The notes under the pieces are model-generated. The model worked only from the letters and a program-made list of their open reading frames with translations, searched no databases and was not told the DNA's origin. Shown one piece after another: positions 60,897 through 64,000 of a stretch of 64,000 nucleotides of DNA. Each line of letters begins with the position of its first letter. The stretch's first letter is position 1. The position numbers and the translations under genes were made by a program. Location of the stretch: the NCBI GenBank assembly GCA_044238605.1, contig JBIICY010000006.1, positions 124,001 to 188,000 on the forward strand, given 5' to 3'. Source of the DNA: UBA10438 sp044238605. GTDB lineage: Bacteria > Bacteroidota > Ignavibacteria > Kapaibacteriales > Kapaibacteriaceae.

Positions 60897-62476
60897 TCCT
60901 TTCTGCCCTTCTTGTTCTGCTCCCATCACTTGGAGCAGTGCGGCTGTTTGATTGGGACGAGATCAATTTTGCCGAGTCTGCTCGTGAAATGATCGAGACA
61001 GGAAACTACCTGCAGGTGCAGATAAACTACCGTCCGTTCTACGAGAAGCCCCCTCTCTTCATATGGTTGCAGGCGCTGTCCATGCAGGTGTTTGGCATAA
61101 ACGAATTCGCGGCGCGGTTTCCGAATGTTGTTGTTGGCATTACAACGTTGCTCGTTGCCTTCTCAGTAGGATCGCGCATACATTCACAACGATTCGGTGT
61201 TCTCTGGATGATCTGCTTTGCCGGAAGCCTCCTGCCGCATTTTTATATGCGCTCCGGTATCATCGACCCCTTGTTTAACCTGCTCATATTTCTTGCGATC
61301 TGGTGGATCTATCGATCAGTGCAGGAACCATCGACATTTCGTTGGCCCCTTGCTGCTGGCATTGCTACGGGGCTTGCAGTACTCACAAAGGGTCCGGTAG
61401 GTCTTGGCCTTGTTGGTCTTACATCGATTATCGCATGGTTTGTAACACACAGGACGTTGCCGTTTCCCTGGAAGACGCTCTTCGTTGTTCTTTCCATTGC
61501 ATTGGTCGTTCCATCGCTCTGGATCGGTGCAGAGTATTTGCAGCATGGCCCCACGTTTATCAGAGAGAACCTTGCCTATCAGTGGCGTCTGTTAACCACC
61601 GGCGAGGCAGGTCATGCACAGCCATGGTATTACCATCTCGTTGTGGTTGCCATTGGCTGCTTTCCTGCATCGGTCTTTGTTTGGCAGGGGGCACGCAGCT
61701 CGCCACATGATCAGCCAGAGCAGCATGCATTTCGACTATGGATGCTCGTGCTCTTCTGTGTTGTTATGGTTGTTTTCTCTGCTGTTACTACGAAGATCGT
61801 TCACTACAGCTCGCTAGCCTACCTACCGCTCACGTACCTTGCCGCAAGGGCTGTCAATCGACGTTTCGATGAGAGCTCTCCGGGGCTTTCTCGGCTGCAG
61901 GTTGTTGGACTTCTAACACTTGCTACGCTGCTCTCTGCCGTGTTTTGCATTGTGCCCTGGGCATTTATGCACAAAGAGTGGCTCCTCGGCTTGCCAACAT
62001 TTCGCGATGTCTATCTCCGTGCTGCAATGACCCGAGATGTTCAGTGGCTCGGCATAGAGCCATACATTGGCGTGATCATACTCGTAAGCACGATCATAAC
62101 GCTCGTTACGATAAGGAGTCGTCCACGCATTGCAATTGGATCGCTCTTTGGTGGAGGCGTCCTCATGCTTACACTGTTTCTCCCACTTGTTGCTCCGCGG
62201 ATTGAAGCCTACACGCAAGGGGCTGCGCTAGATTTTTATGAATCACTTTGTAGCACAGGACAGTCCGTTGAGCCCCTTTCCATGAAGAGCTATGCACACT
62301 TGTTTTATACGCAAAAACCGCAAAATCTTGCCGGCATAGAGCCAACATGGTATGTATGCCGCATCAACAACATCGACGAGTGGAAGGCAGACCCAAGTAA
62401 GACTGTGGTTGATACCGCAGGAGCATTTGTCATTTACCGTCGGACTTCGCTTCTGCAGCAGCCCCGTATCCCGTAA
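60866..62476 (+). CDS. ArnT-like glycosyltransferase family 39 protein
   Basis: A 536-residue integral membrane protein with 10-13 helices. The N-terminal loop has FDWDEINFAESAREM, with the catalytic Asp/Glu of PMT/ArnT-type enzymes, and NYRPFYEKPPLFIWL. Such enzymes move a sugar from a lipid carrier to lipid A, protein or another acceptor. The start is GTG, overlapping the ATPase gene by 31 bp. The 3' end overlaps the convergent DUF1573 gene by 47 bp. Confidence 0.83.
   Translation: MSTRKIQLFVVLSALLVLLPSLGAVRLFDWDEINFAESAREMIETGNYLQVQINYRPFYEKPPLFIWLQALSMQVFGINEFAARFPNVVVGITTLLVAFSVGSRIHSQRFGVLWMICFAGSLLPHFYMRSGIIDPLFNLLIFLAIWWIYRSVQEPSTFRWPLAAGIATGLAVLTKGPVGLGLVGLTSIIAWFVTHRTLPFPWKTLFVVLSIALVVPSLWIGAEYLQHGPTFIRENLAYQWRLLTTGEAGHAQPWYYHLVVVAIGCFPASVFVWQGARSSPHDQPEQHAFRLWMLVLFCVVMVVFSAVTTKIVHYSSLAYLPLTYLAARAVNRRFDESSPGLSRLQVVGLLTLATLLSAVFCIVPWAFMHKEWLLGLPTFRDVYLRAAMTRDVQWLGIEPYIGVIILVSTIITLVTIRSRPRIAIGSLFGGGVLMLTLFLPLVAPRIEAYTQGAALDFYESLCSTGQSVEPLSMKSYAHLFYTQKPQNLAGIEPTWYVCRINNIDEWKADPSKTVVDTAGAFVIYRRTSLLQQPRIP
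62217..62278. repeat. inverted pair of the octamer inside the GT39 gene
   Basis: AAGGGGCT (62217-62224) and AGCCCCTT (62271-62278) face each other across 46 nt. Confidence 0.6.
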
Positions 62477-63143
62477 GCTCCATTGTTTCGTAGTTCTCGA
62501 GCGATGTTTCGAGCTTTAACTGCACGGTGAATGGCCCCTTCATAGTGGGAACATATTCAACCTCGATGGTAACAGGCTTTCCCTTTTCAGACGTCATTGT
62601 TGAAGCCGAGACAACTCTGAGTCCATCGGTAAGCGGCACGGGGCGGATCATTACTGGTCTATCTACGAACGTATTCACCGTAACTGTTGCACGTGTGGGC
62701 TGTCCGGCAACTCCGGCGTTAAACCCAAGGAAGCTCGATGATAGCTGTATCGGACGCTGGATCTCGGCTCGTAACTGTAACACATGCGAGCCAGCTGAGT
62801 CGTTTGCGAAGACCGTTACATACTTCGAGATCTTGCCACTACCCGCAGGAAGATTCAGCGTCACGTTCATCGCCGTCTCTTCTCCTGGCTGAAGTGAATC
62901 TTTCTCAATCGGCGCAGTCGTGCATCCGCATTGTGGGCGCACGCTTGTGATCACGAGAAGTTTATCGCCAACATTCTTAATCGGAATACGAGCCTTCACT
63001 GATTGCACACTCGTGATTGGGCCTTCAGGAGTAACACTTTCCCAATTCTGCTCGGTCTGCATTTGCAGACGTGGTTGCGCCTGCATGATAGCCGCAGCAC
63101 TGCAGAGAAAAGAAATGAACATCAATGCACGAGTCTTGGTCAT
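62430..63143 (-). CDS. DUF1573 domain exported protein
   Basis: A 237-residue protein. After a signal peptide (about 1-22) comes the DUF1573 Ig-like domain with its hallmark VRPQCGCTTAPIEKD and LQPGEETAMNVTLNLP, then a second Ig-like domain. This family is abundant in Bacteroidota; its role is unknown. It is divergent from the lytic transglycosylase gene with only 22 bp between start codons. Confidence 0.83.
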   Translation of the reverse strand: MTKTRALMFISFLCSAAAIMQAQPRLQMQTEQNWESVTPEGPITSVQSVKARIPIKNVGDKLLVITSVRPQCGCTTAPIEKDSLQPGEETAMNVTLNLPAGSGKISKYVTVFANDSAGSHVLQLRAEIQRPIQLSSSFLGFNAGVAGQPTRATVTVNTFVDRPVMIRPVPLTDGLRVVSASTMTSEKGKPVTIEVEYVPTMKGPFTVQLKLETSLENYETMELTGYGAAAEAKSDGK

Positions 63144-63165
63144 GGGTACGTCTTCATCGTAGATT

Positions 63166-64000
63166 ATGCGGATAATGATACCAGCAACAACACTTGCCTA
63201 CATAGTCTCTGCAGGCGTGGCCATTACCGTCTCGCTGTTCGGCTATTTGCATACACAGCAGGAACCAACTCAAGAAGATAGATCGCCCCTTACCGGAGTA
63301 AGTGCTGCACCACTTGAGCGTGCAGCACGCATAGCCCGCGCCGGCGGTGTTGATTCGGCCTACATTGAGTTGTTGCTAGCTGACAGCCTAACTGCGTTCA
63401 ACGCAAAATACGTGAAGAACAACGTTACCAATTTTGCATCCGCGTCCAAAGCAGACTACTCACACAACTTCACGCCAGAGGCCGTAAGCAACGTACGCGA
63501 GTTTGTACAATCTCACGACTCCACTCTCCAGCTCGCCAAGCAGCGCTTTGGCGTGCCACCGAATGTGATTGCTGCGCTTATGTGGGTAGAGACAAAGCAT
63601 GGACGTGTCACAGGCAAGCACCATGTTCCCAGCGTGTACCTTTCGGTGCTTCTTTCATCGGAACCCGAGTATCTAGAATCGAACACGCAGGTTGTTTTGA
63701 AGGCCAAGGAGCTCGATTCTACAAAGCACGACAGCATCTATGCATCCATAGAAAAGCGTGCACAGCGCAAGGTTACCTGGGCCACATCACAGCTTAAGGC
63801 ACTAGCCACAATCCAGAAAAACAAGACGATGAATACGCTTGTGCTAAGGGGCTCATGGGCAGGTGCATTCGGATATACGCAGTTCTTACCGTCATCGTAC
63901 CTCTCTTGGGCTGCCGACGGTACAAGCGATGGCCTTATTGACCTGTATGTATTCGGCGATGCGATCTTTAGCGTAGCAAACTACCTCGACCGCGCTGGAT
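63166..64000 (+). CDS. lytic murein transglycosylase (MltB-like), partial
   Basis: The first 278 codons of a periplasmic muramidase-like enzyme; the frame is open at the window end. One N-terminal membrane or signal helix (about 9-26) is followed by a helical region, then the catalytic segment ALMWVETKHGRV (Glu of the SLT fold), GSWAGAFGYTQFLPSSYL and the DAIFSVANYL helix typical of MltB/SLT_2. Translation starts at the ATG at 63166; ATG AUA context and a second ATG 9 bp later leave the exact start open. Confidence 0.85.
   Translation, partial: MRIMIPATTLAYIVSAGVAITVSLFGYLHTQQEPTQEDRSPLTGVSAAPLERAARIARAGGVDSAYIELLLADSLTAFNAKYVKNNVTNFASASKADYSHNFTPEAVSNVREFVQSHDSTLQLAKQRFGVPPNVIAALMWVETKHGRVTGKHHVPSVYLSVLLSSEPEYLESNTQVVLKAKELDSTKHDSIYASIEKRAQRKVTWATSQLKALATIQKNKTMNTLVLRGSWAGAFGYTQFLPSSYLSWAADGTSDGLIDLYVFGDAIFSVANYLDRAG

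Overview
The window looks like chromosomal DNA of a Bacteroidota/Chlorobiota-type (FCB superphylum) bacterium, most likely a Kapaibacteria- or Ignavibacteria-like lineage. The evidence is five secreted proteins ending in type IX secretion (T9SS) C-terminal domains with an x-PNP-x signature, a GldM/PorM-like protein, a DUF1501/DUF1800 pair, a DUF5686 protein, and promoters resembling TAnnTT(T/C)G instead of TATAAT. I see no phage, IS element, CRISPR array or rRNA. Most of the window is core genome.

Layout. 1-5000: end of lpxB, a T9SS cargo gene, recO-corC, tRNA-Asn and dnaA. 5250-10020: a plus-strand run of tatC, polyprenyl diphosphate synthase, BI-1, a TPR protein and an LptF/G permease. 10098-15965: a tight minus-strand operon of DUF5686, prfB (with the programmed +1 frameshift), cobB, acpS and purK. 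16090-22110: a plus-strand block of exported proteins: a small barrel, a T9SS protein, three related fibre-like proteins and a cytochrome c/copper monooxygenase T9SS protein. 22127-25118: yggS and an unusual fusion of an SDF (dicarboxylate/cation symporter) domain with a solute-binding domain. 25094-33132: a large BNR-repeat lipoprotein, a flippase and two M28 peptidases. 33237-37212: acetyltransferase-like protein, yebC, purF and a small membrane protein. 37444-44509: a minus-strand module of a Cys-rich secreted peptide, a GldM-like protein, two paralogous outer-membrane barrels and a VWA-OmpA protein. 44719-50754: nrdJ with a long structured leader, a PAP2 phosphatase, hpnE and csaA. 50889-54182: tRNA-Leu and tig-clpP-clpX. 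54185-64000: glycosyltransferase, DUF1501/DUF1800, P-type ATPase, GT39-type transferase, DUF1573 protein and the start of a lytic transglycosylase.

Three signals go beyond gene content. (1) The octamers AAGGGGCT and AGGGGGCT (either strand) occur about 50 times by hand count, where about 4 are expected. They lie in both orientations, mostly inside genes, and several form inverted pairs, which resembles a DNA-uptake or other genome-architecture signal. (2) Heptanucleotide tandem repeats of different sequence but the same 7-bp period fill the larger gaps between convergent genes and the gap after csaA. (3) nrdJ has a leader of about 210 nt with at least three hairpins but no recognisable B12 box.

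The best candidate for an undescribed system is the GldM-like/twin-barrel/VWA-OmpA module with its Cys-rich leader gene. All counts and foldings were done by eye.
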